From Mucilaginibacter roseus (lineage in GTDB: Bacteria > Bacteroidota > Bacteroidia > Sphingobacteriales > Sphingobacteriaceae), in assembly GCF_021215455.1 (NCBI RefSeq), contig NZ_JAJPWV010000005.1, positions 1-64,000 on the forward strand: a stretch of DNA of 64,000 nt, read 5' to 3'. How positions within the stretch are numbered: the first letter of the stretch is position 1; each line of letters opens with the position of its first letter. The translations under genes and the position numbers were made by a program. The notes below the pieces were generated by a model, which searched no databases, was not told the DNA's origin, and saw nothing but the letters and a program-made list of their open reading frames with translations. Below are positions 1 to 8,269 of this stretch, piece by piece.

Positions 1-11
1 TGTACTGTTAG

Positions 12-1937
12 TTAATCCTCAAACTTCCATTTTACAAAGGCCTCAATAGCTTCATATTCGGCTAAACCAAGCGCGTTGTATAGGCGGGCGGTTTCACGGG
101 TTCTATCCTCTGCCCTAACCCAAAACTCACGGGCGTCATCACCGGGGAATACCGGCAGATCCTTTTGCGACTGATGTTTGAATATGGCCAGCCTTTTACG
201 CTCCACCTCCTGCGGCGATAGCGGTACAGCCATCTCAATTTCGTGTATCTCAAACTCGTGCCATGCGCCACGGTACAGCCATAGCCAGCAATCTGCTGTC
301 CACTGCTCGGTTTTGCGTAAACGGGTAAGCGCCTCTAATATTATCTCAAAACATACCTTGTGCGTACCATGCGGGTCGGCAAAATCGCCTGCGGCAAATA
401 TCTGGTGCGGTTTTACCTGCTGTAACAAATCCATCGTTTGAGTAACATCATCCTCGTACGAAACTACTTTTTCAAACTTACCACGATCATAAAACGGCAG
501 ATCCATAAAATGGATATTTTCATCGCGCAAGCCTGATAAACGCGCCCCGGCAATGGCCTCTCCTTTACGTATCAAACCTTTTATGGTACGTATTTCTTTC
601 GGGTCGGATTGGTTAGGTTTTTTGTTTCTAAAAAACTCGTTCATGGTGGCGTACAGGTTGGTCAGATAAGCAGTATCCTGCCTTTGTGCCTGCCCAAAAT
701 CCATAGCGAATTCCACATAACGCAAAGCATCTTCATCCCAAACGGCCGTATTGCCTGACGTTTGGTAGGCTACATGCACCTCATGCCCCTGATCAGCCAG
801 ACGAATGAACGTGCCCCCCATCGAGATCACATCATCATCCGGGTGCGGAGAAAACACGATGGAGCGCTTTACCTGCGGCAATGCACGCTCCGGCCGCTGA
901 CTATCATCGGCATTAAATTTACCGCCGGGCCAGCCGGTTATGGTGTGTTGCAGCTTGTTAAATACATTAATGTTGATGTTGTAAACGGGTCCAAAATCGG
1001 TAGCCAACTGTGCCATGCCGTTATTGTTATAGTCAGCCTCGGTCAATTTTAAAATAGGTTTATCAAGCGTTTTTGATAACCAAACCACCGCCTTTTTAAT
1101 AAGCGAATCCGTCCACTTACAATCCTTAACCAGCCACGGGATATCAAAACGGGTAAGCTCAACGGCGGCATCCTCATCAATAATAAACTCTACGTTGTTT
1201 GACATTTGCAGAAACGTTGCCGGTACTTCGTTGGATATTGGCCCTTCAACCGCTTTTTTAATAATCGGCGCTTTTTTGCCGTTCCAGGCGAGCAGAATTA
1301 TCTCCTTAGCTTTGAAAATAGTACCAATGCCCATTGTGATGGCTTTCTTAGGTACATTCTCTTTACCGCCAAAATCCTTTGAGGCATCGCGGCGGGTAAG
1401 ATCATTCAAAGTAACCAGCCGTGTGCCGGAGTTTGGTGCAGAGCCCGGTTCATTAAAACCAATGTGACCGGTACGACCGATTCCCAACACCTGTAGATCG
1501 ATACCGCCGTAGTTGTTTATCTTTTGCTCATAAGCGAGGCAGTAAGCGGCAATATCTTCTTGTTTTAAGGTACCGTCGGGAATGTTTACGTTAGAGATGT
1601 CGATATCTACATGATCGAACAACTGCTCTTTCATAAACCTTACATAACTTTGCTCGGCATCAGGTTGTATGGGGTAATATTCGTCGAGGTTAAAGGTGAC
1701 CACATTTTTAAAGCTCAGGCCTTCCTCTTTATGCAAGCGCACCAATTCTTTGTACACTTTTACCGGTGAAGCACCCGTAGCTAAACCTAATACAGCGGTT
1801 TCATTATTAGCTTGCTTACTTTTTATAAGCCCTGCTACGCGGCGGGCTACCTCAATACTCGCACTTGTGTCATCACTATAAATTTTTACCGGTACCTTTT
1901 CGTAACGTGTTTCTTCTAATAGGTTTAATTTCAACAT
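12..1937 (-). CDS. nagB: Glucosamine-6-phosphate deaminase fused to a PIG-L/LmbE deacetylase
   Basis: 641 residues, two enzymes in one chain. Residues about 1-265 are a NagB deaminase (glucosamine-6-P to fructose-6-P plus ammonia): the catalytic Asp-Glu pair lies in NLDEYYP (83-89) and the active-site loop GIGRTGHIGFNEPG at 152-165 is intact. Residues from about 357 are a PIG-L zinc-dependent de-N-acetylase domain with the metal motif SPHPDDD (363-369) and a later DPHGTH motif. Normal NagB is about 260 residues; this long form is known in Bacteroidota. Last gene of the amino-sugar locus and cytoplasmic. No separate nagA is in the window, so the deacetylase half may supply that step (inference). 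ATG start at 1937; a structured 157-base gap separates it from the GH109 gene. The family call is firm; the substrate of the second domain is open. Confidence 0.95.
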   Translation of the reverse strand: MLKLNLLEETRYEKVPVKIYSDDTSASIEVARRVAGLIKSKQANNETAVLGLATGASPVKVYKELVRLHKEEGLSFKNVVTFNLDEYYPIQPDAEQSYVRFMKEQLFDHVDIDISNVNIPDGTLKQEDIAAYCLAYEQKINNYGGIDLQVLGIGRTGHIGFNEPGSAPNSGTRLVTLNDLTRRDASKDFGGKENVPKKAITMGIGTIFKAKEIILLAWNGKKAPIIKKAVEGPISNEVPATFLQMSNNVEFIIDEDAAVELTRFDIPWLVKDCKWTDSLIKKAVVWLSKTLDKPILKLTEADYNNNGMAQLATDFGPVYNININVFNKLQHTITGWPGGKFNADDSQRPERALPQVKRSIVFSPHPDDDVISMGGTFIRLADQGHEVHVAYQTSGNTAVWDEDALRYVEFAMDFGQAQRQDTAYLTNLYATMNEFFRNKKPNQSDPKEIRTIKGLIRKGEAIAGARLSGLRDENIHFMDLPFYDRGKFEKVVSYEDDVTQTMDLLQQVKPHQIFAAGDFADPHGTHKVCFEIILEALTRLRKTEQWTADCWLWLYRGAWHEFEIHEIEMAVPLSPQEVERKRLAIFKHQSQKDLPVFPGDDAREFWVRAEDRTRETARLYNALGLAEYEAIEAFVKWKFED

Positions 1938-1964
1938 ATTATATATCTATTTTATTTTAAATAC

Positions 1965-2085
1965 GGCATAGCATCTCCCGCACCGGTGCCAAGCCTGTTT
2001 GCCTGCCGGTAATATTATGCCTGTATTTTATTAAGATTGGTTGTTATTAAAAACCCTCGCCGCCACTTACAGCAACAAGGGTTTC
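1965..2085 (-). promoter_or_regulatory. Intergenic inverted repeats upstream of nagB: possible attenuator or leader
   Basis: The gap between the GH109 gene and nagB holds nested inverted repeats. GGCATA at 1965-1970 pairs with TATGCC at 2016-2021, enclosing a perfect 10-base palindrome GCACCGGTGC at 1980-1989. Nearer the GH109 stop, AAACCCT (2051-2057) pairs with AGGGTTT (2078-2084) and is followed on the minus strand by TTAATAA, a weak terminator-like element. It could uncouple nagB from the rest of the operon. No known riboswitch class was recognised. Confidence 0.3.
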
Positions 2086-2094
2086 AATTATGGT

Positions 2095-3444
2095 TTAAAA
2101 ACCACTATCATCAAGGGCGAAGGTGTTTTTTCGATCCTTCCATGCGCCTTTGGTAAAGTCAGGGAATTCCTGCGGGGCATTGCCGTCGGCTATTGATTTC
2201 TCAGATAACGGGGTGATTACGCTCATGGTAAGCGAGTCGTATATATCAATTGGAGTTTGCTTTTTCTGTTTAACAGCCTCTACAAAGGCATTAAATACAA
2301 ACCAATCCATACCGCCGTGGCCTGCGCCTTCGGCAAGGTGTTCGTATTTTTTCCAAAGCGGGTGGTCATATTTAGTGAACCACTCGCTGGCCTTGTCCCA
2401 CTGGTCGTAATTTTTTGATTTACCCTCGATGTAAACCGCATCGGCTACATCCATCCAGATACCCTCGGTGCCTTGCACACGGAAACCTAAGGAATATGGG
2501 CGCGGTAAATGCGTATCGTGTGATAATACCACCGTTTCGCCGTTGGCGCAATTCAATGTGGTGGTGATGATATCGCCGTTTTTGAATTTAATTTCAGCGT
2601 TTCTATTGCCCGGAGATATCTTTTTGATATAGGCGGGTAGACCCGGAGATTTTGAGGCGAACGATACCAGGTTAGTAAAGCGATTACCACGGTTAATATC
2701 AATGTAATTCATTACCGGGCCAGCGCCATGTGTAGGGTAGATATCGCCGTTGCGCTCCACATTATATTGCGTACGCCATTGCGCCTCGCCTACCGTTTGT
2801 GGACCGAACTCGGCGCCACCACCATAAAACTGCTTGCCATCATTAAACAATACCTGACGGAGATCATGCTGGTAGCCCCCCTCAAGATGCACGATCTCTC
2901 CGAACAGGTTTTGGCGAACCATATTCAACGCGGCCATTACATCCCGGCGGTAGCAAACATTTTCCAGCGTCATGTAAGGCACCTTGGTTTCTTCGTACAC
3001 TTTCAGTATATCCCAGTGATCCTGCAAAGTAATACCGGCAATAACCTCGCAGCCCACATATTTACCGGCACGCATGGAGTCGATAGCCTGATCTTTATGA
3101 AACTGCCATGGCGTGGCGATGATCACCGCGTCAATATCTTTCCGGGCGATGAGTTTTTTGTAAGCATCCACACCGCCGGTATATTCAGCCGGGAGTTTCT
3201 TTTTGGCCTTCACAAACTGTTCGCGGCAATATTTAAGTGAGCTTTCCTGCGTATCGCAAATGGCTACAATCTCCACATCATCGCGAAGCAAGCCCTCGCT
3301 GATGTGGTTACGGCCACGAAGGCCAACACCTATATAACCAAGGCGTACTTTATCCTTAGCTTTACCGAATAACATACCTGATGGCAAAATTGTTAACCCT
3401 GCTAATCCGACAGCGGTATTCTTAACAAAATCTCTGCGATCCAT
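2095..3444 (-). CDS. GH109-type alpha-N-acetylgalactosaminidase (Gfo/Idh/MocA fold), Tat-exported
   Basis: 449 residues. The N-terminus carries a twin-arginine signal (DRRDFVK, then a hydrophobic stretch to about 25). A Rossmann NAD-binding motif (RLGYIGVGLRGRNH) follows at about 34-47. The downstream blocks agree, as I remember it, almost throughout with the GH109 enzyme of Elizabethkingia: CYRRDVMAALNMVR, YPTHGAGPVMNYIDINRG, the GHGGMDWF segment near the C-terminus and TPLSEKSIADG. GH109 enzymes remove terminal alpha-GalNAc through a transient NAD-dependent oxidation at C3. It lies 4 bases after the sugar permease and is clearly in the same transcript. Related Gfo/Idh proteins with other sugar substrates are the main alternative. 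Export by Tat would let it fold with NAD bound before reaching the periplasm. Confidence 0.88.
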   Translation of the reverse strand: MDRRDFVKNTAVGLAGLTILPSGMLFGKAKDKVRLGYIGVGLRGRNHISEGLLRDDVEIVAICDTQESSLKYCREQFVKAKKKLPAEYTGGVDAYKKLIARKDIDAVIIATPWQFHKDQAIDSMRAGKYVGCEVIAGITLQDHWDILKVYEETKVPYMTLENVCYRRDVMAALNMVRQNLFGEIVHLEGGYQHDLRQVLFNDGKQFYGGGAEFGPQTVGEAQWRTQYNVERNGDIYPTHGAGPVMNYIDINRGNRFTNLVSFASKSPGLPAYIKKISPGNRNAEIKFKNGDIITTTLNCANGETVVLSHDTHLPRPYSLGFRVQGTEGIWMDVADAVYIEGKSKNYDQWDKASEWFTKYDHPLWKKYEHLAEGAGHGGMDWFVFNAFVEAVKQKKQTPIDIYDSLTMSVITPLSEKSIADGNAPQEFPDFTKGAWKDRKNTFALDDSGF

Positions 3445-3448
3445 AATT

Positions 3449-4762
3449 TTAGTTTTTATTGAGTTGATTTGATTTTAAGTTTTGAGGCAAGCCTATTTTG
3501 TGCCCTTTAACGGCATAAAGCCATATACATAAATATATGGGTACTAATATAATATAAGCGTATTGCGTGCTAAATGAATCAGATAAGGCTCCGTAAACCA
3601 GCGGTATAACGGCACCGCCCGAGATACCCATTACCAGCATGGATGCACCGGTTTTAGTAAACTTGCCTAAGCCTGCCAAAGCCATTGGCCAAATAGCAGG
3701 CCATACCAACGCATTTGCCAAACCCAACAAAGCTATCATTAAAACGGAGGTAAAGCTACTGGTAACCAAGGCTAATATTGAAAGGATTATGCCTAAAATA
3801 CCACTACCTTTCATGGCTGTTTCCTGTGTGAAATATTTTGGTATGCAGACAATACCGATCAGGTAACCGGCTATCATACAAACCAATGTACAAGTAGTAA
3901 AAAATTTGGCATAAGTCAAGGCAATACCCTGCGCGGCACCGTAATTTATAACCGTATCACCGGCTATTACTTCGGCACCTACATATAAAAACAAAGTGAA
4001 CGCGCCTAATAATAAATGCGGGAATTGAAATACGCTTGTTTTGTTAGTTACAGATGGTGCTTCAACTAAATCCGCGTCATCCTTTTTATCGCTGTCAATT
4101 TCGGGCAGGCTTGAGTAGTAAATAAATCCGGCAAGAATTATTAACACGATAACGATGATGATGTAAGGCATAATCACCCTTGATGCAAGCTCATTCAATT
4201 GGATCACCTTTTCATCAATTGACATTATGTCTAACCGTTCTTTCAATCCGTCGGCGTCTTTCAATGCTACAGCACCTAACACTATAGGGGCAATTGCTCC
4301 GGCAAGCTTATTACAAATACCCATAATGCTGATGCGCTTCGCTGCACTTTCAGGAGGTCCTAATATAGTGATGTAAGGGTTTGATGCCGTTTGCAGCAAA
4401 GCCAAACCTGTCCCCTGCACAAATAAACCAAACAAGAACAAACTGTACTGACGGGTAAGCGCTGCGGGTATAAACAATAACGCACCGACAGCAATTACAA
4501 CTAAACCAGCTGCCATACCCTTTTTGTAACCGGTTATATTTAAAATATAAGCCGAGGGCGTAGCCATCAAGAAGTAGGCGATGTAAAAGCAAAATGCTAC
4601 CAGGTAAGCCTCTAAATTATTAAGCTCACAGGCTAATTTGAGGTAAGGTATCAAAACTGAATTTAGCCAGGTGATGAATCCGAAAATAAAGAACAGGATA
4701 CCGATCAGGAAAATGGGGTTTAGTTTTGCTGTTTTTTTAGAAGTACTTTCTGGAGAAATCAT
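3449..4762 (-). CDS. FHS-family sugar MFS transporter (FucP/NagP-like)
   Basis: 437 residues and about 12 predicted membrane helices, ending in a hydrophilic tail. The N-terminal half has the FHS-family features FGFITWLNSVLIPYLK and, at about 125-140, a GLALLQTASNPYITILGP segment typical of L-fucose and N-acetylglucosamine permeases of Bacteroidota. It is an inner-membrane proton symporter for monosaccharides. Its position between the CBM9-like protein/kinase pair and the GH109/nagB genes makes N-acetylhexosamine (GalNAc or GlcNAc) the likely cargo, but sequence alone does not separate this from fucose or glucose. ATG start; 24 bases from the upstream gene. Confidence 0.88.
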   Translation of the reverse strand: MISPESTSKKTAKLNPIFLIGILFFIFGFITWLNSVLIPYLKLACELNNLEAYLVAFCFYIAYFLMATPSAYILNITGYKKGMAAGLVVIAVGALLFIPAALTRQYSLFLFGLFVQGTGLALLQTASNPYITILGPPESAAKRISIMGICNKLAGAIAPIVLGAVALKDADGLKERLDIMSIDEKVIQLNELASRVIMPYIIIVIVLIILAGFIYYSSLPEIDSDKKDDADLVEAPSVTNKTSVFQFPHLLLGAFTLFLYVGAEVIAGDTVINYGAAQGIALTYAKFFTTCTLVCMIAGYLIGIVCIPKYFTQETAMKGSGILGIILSILALVTSSFTSVLMIALLGLANALVWPAIWPMALAGLGKFTKTGASMLVMGISGGAVIPLVYGALSDSFSTQYAYIILVPIYLCIWLYAVKGHKIGLPQNLKSNQLNKN

Positions 4763-4786
4763 ATCGCTTAAATGTTTTATTGTCCC

Positions 4787-5455
4787 TTAATCTACAGAAA
4801 ATTCTTCGCTTAGTGTAAACATTACACCATTAAAGGAATCATATCGATGGAAATCCGGAACGTCAGATTTTACCTGGTTCCAGCACAGGTAATGTGGCTC
4901 ATCCAGTCCGTCGCCGCATTTGTAGGCATTAATACGCGCGCTGGTACCAGACAATGCTAATTGCGGATGAAACGCGAAAACCCGCAGTGGAATAGCGACA
5001 GTCATTTCCCAGGCTACACCTCGACCCGAAACAGACCGCAATGTGGTAACGTGCTTTATTTCGTGAAGCATAGCGGCCGGTAAAAACTCGCGGTTGTCTC
5101 TGTCGGATCCATATTGGCCCAGGCAAGTACCGGCGCAATTAAACTCCAAATTGTAATAATTGATATCATCATCAAAGGCTATAAATAGCTCCACACAACT
5201 ATCATTATAGACCGGATCATTGGGGCTTAAATAAAATGCCTTTACAACGGGCTCATTTACATAATATTTAATGTAGATATTTTCTCGATCGTAAGCCAGT
5301 GCAAATCGCGCGGACACATGCTGTGCCGCAGTGCACCAGCTTGTAGGGTGTAAATGCGCTGCCGGAAAGCTGTCAAGCACTACTGAGGCATCATCCATAA
5401 ATGAATACCTGCCTAAAACACCTGAAGGGATATACGGAATATTCATTATGCTCAT
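4787..5455 (-). CDS. CBM9-like carbohydrate-binding protein without a signal peptide
   Basis: 222 residues. The whole chain looks like a family 9-type carbohydrate-binding module: alternating beta strands with the conserved stretch VYNDSCVELFIAF (about 80-92), a central YNLEFNCAGTCLGQYG block and a final RYDSFNGVMFTL strand. Many such proteins are secreted, yet no signal peptide or lipobox is visible, so it should be cytoplasmic. Its start codon overlaps the stop of the kinase gene in an ATGA (5452-5455), which implies translational coupling and supports this start over the second ATG three codons on. The function is unknown; a sugar-binding partner or enzyme of the kinase step is an inference. 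Confidence 0.75.
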   Translation of the reverse strand: MSIMNIPYIPSGVLGRYSFMDDASVVLDSFPAAHLHPTSWCTAAQHVSARFALAYDRENIYIKYYVNEPVVKAFYLSPNDPVYNDSCVELFIAFDDDINYYNLEFNCAGTCLGQYGSDRDNREFLPAAMLHEIKHVTTLRSVSGRGVAWEMTVAIPLRVFAFHPQLALSGTSARINAYKCGDGLDEPHYLCWNQVKSDVPDFHRYDSFNGVMFTLSEEFSVD

Positions 5456-6585
5456 ATCGCCAGCTTCGCTCCCTTTTTAATACTTTCCGTTTGTTTGATA
5501 ATGGTATTATGCAAATGATCCTTGTCAGCCTGCAATAACTCAAACAACCTTAATTGCGCTTTAGCCCGTTGCAGATTGTGTCCATCAAATTTTATCTTGA
5601 AATAGGTATCGCCATTAATATAATCGGTTAAAAACCGAACAGCTTGCATATAAGGCAGTAATAACACGCCCATAATTAGGGAATTTACCTCGACTTCGGT
5701 TAAAAACCGGGCAGCCTCCTTCAAATAACCTTGGGTATATGCATTAAAAAGGGCAAAATTCAACTGTATCTTATCCATATCAGCCTCATCTTCAACCGTT
5801 GTGTTGATGATAGTACGAATTGCATCGCCGAAATCATATGCCACATAGCCTGGCATCACCGTGTCCAGATCGATAACACACTGTGCCTCATCATTGCTAT
5901 CAAGCAATACATTGTTAAATTTGGTGTCGTTATGCGTTACACGCTTGGGTAGTAAGGCCTGTTGTTCAGGTTGCTGAAAATACTGCATGGCTTCAGCGTA
6001 CTGACTGATGAGGTCAAGTTGTGTTTTAACTGCGTTAACACGCCCTTTTATATCCTCTTCAACTGCTGATTGTAACGCTGCGAGCCTGGTACTGATATTA
6101 TGAAAGTTGGGGATAACCTCGTATAATAATGTGGGGTTTAGATCGGCCAACATGCACTGAAATTTTCCAAATGCCTTACCGCCCTCAAAAGCTTGCTTTT
6201 CGGTTTCTACCACGTCGTAACTTTTGGTATCGCTTAAAAAGTGACATAAGCGCCAGTAATCGCCATTTTTATCCTGATAAAAGTATTTGCCATCCCGGCC
6301 GGGTATCAGGGTCATCACCTCCTTATCGGCTTTAGCCGGATCTGTTGCGTTTACTTTAACTTTTAAATGATCAATTACCAGGCACATATTATCGGTTAGC
6401 GCCGGTACATTGGTAAATATGTAATGATTAATTCGCTGTAATAAGTAATCTGCACCTATAGCATCATTATTCTTTAAAAAATAAGTATCGTTTATATGGC
6501 CTGAGCCAAAGCTTTTCAGTGAAGCCGTGTCCGCATTGCAGTTAAAGTTTGCAACAATCTCTGATATATTCGCTAAGCTTTGCAC
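5452..6585 (-). CDS. N-acetylhexosamine kinase-like APH-family phosphotransferase
   Basis: 377 residues, APH/choline-kinase fold. The catalytic loop VTHNDTKFNNVLLD and the following metal-binding segment VIDLDTVMPGYVAYDFGD match, from memory, the N-acetylhexosamine 1-kinase NahK of bifidobacteria, which phosphorylates GlcNAc and GalNAc at C1. The N-terminal FGSGHINDTYFL is the nucleotide-binding loop. The start is GTG at 6585; there is no ATG better placed. It is preceded by a 118-base gap with a strong hairpin and overlaps the CBM9-like gene by four bases. The neighbours (GH109, NagB, permease) fit an amino-sugar kinase well. Whether it makes the 1- or the 6-phosphate cannot be read from sequence; the 6-phosphate would feed NagB directly. 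Confidence 0.82.
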   Translation of the reverse strand: MQSLANISEIVANFNCNADTASLKSFGSGHINDTYFLKNNDAIGADYLLQRINHYIFTNVPALTDNMCLVIDHLKVKVNATDPAKADKEVMTLIPGRDGKYFYQDKNGDYWRLCHFLSDTKSYDVVETEKQAFEGGKAFGKFQCMLADLNPTLLYEVIPNFHNISTRLAALQSAVEEDIKGRVNAVKTQLDLISQYAEAMQYFQQPEQQALLPKRVTHNDTKFNNVLLDSNDEAQCVIDLDTVMPGYVAYDFGDAIRTIINTTVEDEADMDKIQLNFALFNAYTQGYLKEAARFLTEVEVNSLIMGVLLLPYMQAVRFLTDYINGDTYFKIKFDGHNLQRAKAQLRLFELLQADKDHLHNTIIKQTESIKKGAKLAI

Positions 6586-6622
6586 GCTGTAAAATTTAAC
6601 TTAAAACTTTTGGTGAGTAGCC

Positions 6623-6665
6623 GCCGGTGCCTGCTGTGTTCCAAATCCACACACAGCAGCACGGC
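6623..6665 (-). promoter_or_regulatory. Strong intercistronic hairpin between DUF4832 and kinase genes
   Basis: CTGCTGTGT (6631-6639) and ACACAGCAG (6651-6659) form a perfect 9-base-pair stem with an 11-base loop, extended outward by GCCG/CGGC pairs with small bulges. No T-run follows on the minus strand, so it looks like an RNA-processing or stability element rather than an intrinsic terminator. It divides surface/periplasmic genes from cytoplasmic catabolic genes. Confidence 0.55.
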
Positions 6666-6703
6666 AACTAATTTGAAAAAACACTAACTGTAAACTATTG
6701 ACC

Positions 6704-8254
6704 TTAATTAACTTTAACAGTGTGATTGAGCTTATTATAGCCAGTCGAAGCCTCCCAAACATCGTTATTGGCTAAACGGATGCTATATTCCGGCTTGCTT
6801 GCCAAGCTTGCGTACTGATCGGGTAGGTTCAACAGCAACTCATACTCGCCGGCAGGCATATCATCAGGTATCTTAATACTTTCTTCAATTTTATTTACGC
6901 CGGAATACCATTTACGAACATCTGAAGACAGATCAAACGATTTCACCTCGTTGGTTTGCTTGTTGCGCAGCACCAGTTCGGCTGTACGTTTATTGAATGG
7001 CGATGCGTAACCGGCGTTTTTTAAATTTAACACTATATTCATGCTTGTGCCGTGTACTACATTGTCGGGCAATACGGCGCTTTGCAATACAAAACGATAG
7101 CCTAAGTTTTTCTTGATATTATCCATACAACCGCCTGTTTGCCAATCGTTATTTACATCGTTGTTGTAATGGGCATTTAAATAGCTGTAATGCATGGCAG
7201 CAAATTCCTCCTGCGCTTTACCGGCCGGTTCGCAATCATTTGATGGGCTGTAACCGTCTGAACATGTTTCCCCGCCTACTGCTACGTATTTGCTGTCGGT
7301 TTTCATATAATCACGCAGAACGTTAACTACCGAGCCGCCTGATACACGCGGCGTTGAACTGTTGCCATAATCCTCGTAGGTACCAAAATCATTAGAGCTG
7401 GCTAAAAAGCAATCGTTATGAAAACCGATGCGGGCGATATCAGCAGTGGTAAATGCTGTACCATCAGCTAACGCCGCAGAGGTTATCGGCGCATTAACAC
7501 CATACAAAAAGCGCTGTTTTATTTGCGGGTAGCGCACCTGAACCATTCGGTCGGCCGGCACTGCGTCAAGCATGGCGCGCAATATCTCGGCACGGTCGAG
7601 CCAGTTTTTATCAAGCAATTTATTCTGCTGGCCGCCATTAGTAGAGGCATCACCAAAAAAGTCGCTGTAATATTGCTCGCCCCAGGTACCAATAAAGCCT
7701 AATTGCACAGCGGCTATAACATCTGCGTTAGCTTGCAGCACCGGTTTTAGCTGCGCGATATGACCTAAAATGATAGCCTTAGGCGCATCACCATATGGCG
7801 GACAAATAAATCCTTCCGGACAGTTGCCTGCTGTTTGGCGCACGGTATACACAAACCTTGGTATCAACTTTACACCCGCGGTACGCGCGGCAACCATGTC
7901 TTTTTCTATATTGGTTAAAAATGAAGCAGGTATTGGAGTTGAGGTAACGTTATCTAAAATATAATATCTGAACACCAGCGTGCTATACACTTTGTAATTA
8001 GCACCCTGAATAGCCTGCTCGCTACGGTACGTTTTCAGTTCATCCGCGTTAAGCAGGCTGAAATTACTGGCGTGAGTTTCTGAGTAGCGGTAAAAGCCAC
8101 GTTCCGGGTTCGGGAAATCATCATTACTTTCGGTATAGGTTACGTTAACCTTTTCTATTTGCACCAGCTTTTTATCGCTATCCTTACATGATTGCGTTAG
8201 TGATAACGCCGCGAAGGAAAAGTAAAGACAAAAACTATTGAAATTGAGTTTCAT
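6704..8254 (-). CDS. DUF4874/DUF4832 lipoprotein, candidate glycan-active enzyme
   Basis: 516 residues with a lipoprotein signal (Cys at 23). After a short linker comes the PNPERGFYRYSETH block that opens DUF4874, then a TIM-barrel-like region with QLGFIGTWGEQYY (about 195-207) and a central VAVGGETCSDGY segment; the C-terminal 120 residues are beta-rich, as in DUF4832. Acidic residues in GTWGEQ and GGETC sit where a glycosidase could carry its catalytic pair, but this is inference; no activity is known to me for the family. It is located between the membrane acetyltransferase and the kinase in an amino-sugar locus with no other obvious endo-acting hydrolase, so it may be the surface depolymerase. 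Confidence 0.78.
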   Translation of the reverse strand: MKLNFNSFCLYFSFAALSLTQSCKDSDKKLVQIEKVNVTYTESNDDFPNPERGFYRYSETHASNFSLLNADELKTYRSEQAIQGANYKVYSTLVFRYYILDNVTSTPIPASFLTNIEKDMVAARTAGVKLIPRFVYTVRQTAGNCPEGFICPPYGDAPKAIILGHIAQLKPVLQANADVIAAVQLGFIGTWGEQYYSDFFGDASTNGGQQNKLLDKNWLDRAEILRAMLDAVPADRMVQVRYPQIKQRFLYGVNAPITSAALADGTAFTTADIARIGFHNDCFLASSNDFGTYEDYGNSSTPRVSGGSVVNVLRDYMKTDSKYVAVGGETCSDGYSPSNDCEPAGKAQEEFAAMHYSYLNAHYNNDVNNDWQTGGCMDNIKKNLGYRFVLQSAVLPDNVVHGTSMNIVLNLKNAGYASPFNKRTAELVLRNKQTNEVKSFDLSSDVRKWYSGVNKIEESIKIPDDMPAGEYELLLNLPDQYASLASKPEYSIRLANNDVWEASTGYNKLNHTVKVN

Positions 8255-8269
8255 TATTGTTGGGATTAA

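Noticed and set aside
2728..3240. 170-residue open frame on the plus strand
   Set aside because: It lies opposite the GH109 gene, has no recognisable domain and is a shadow of that gene.
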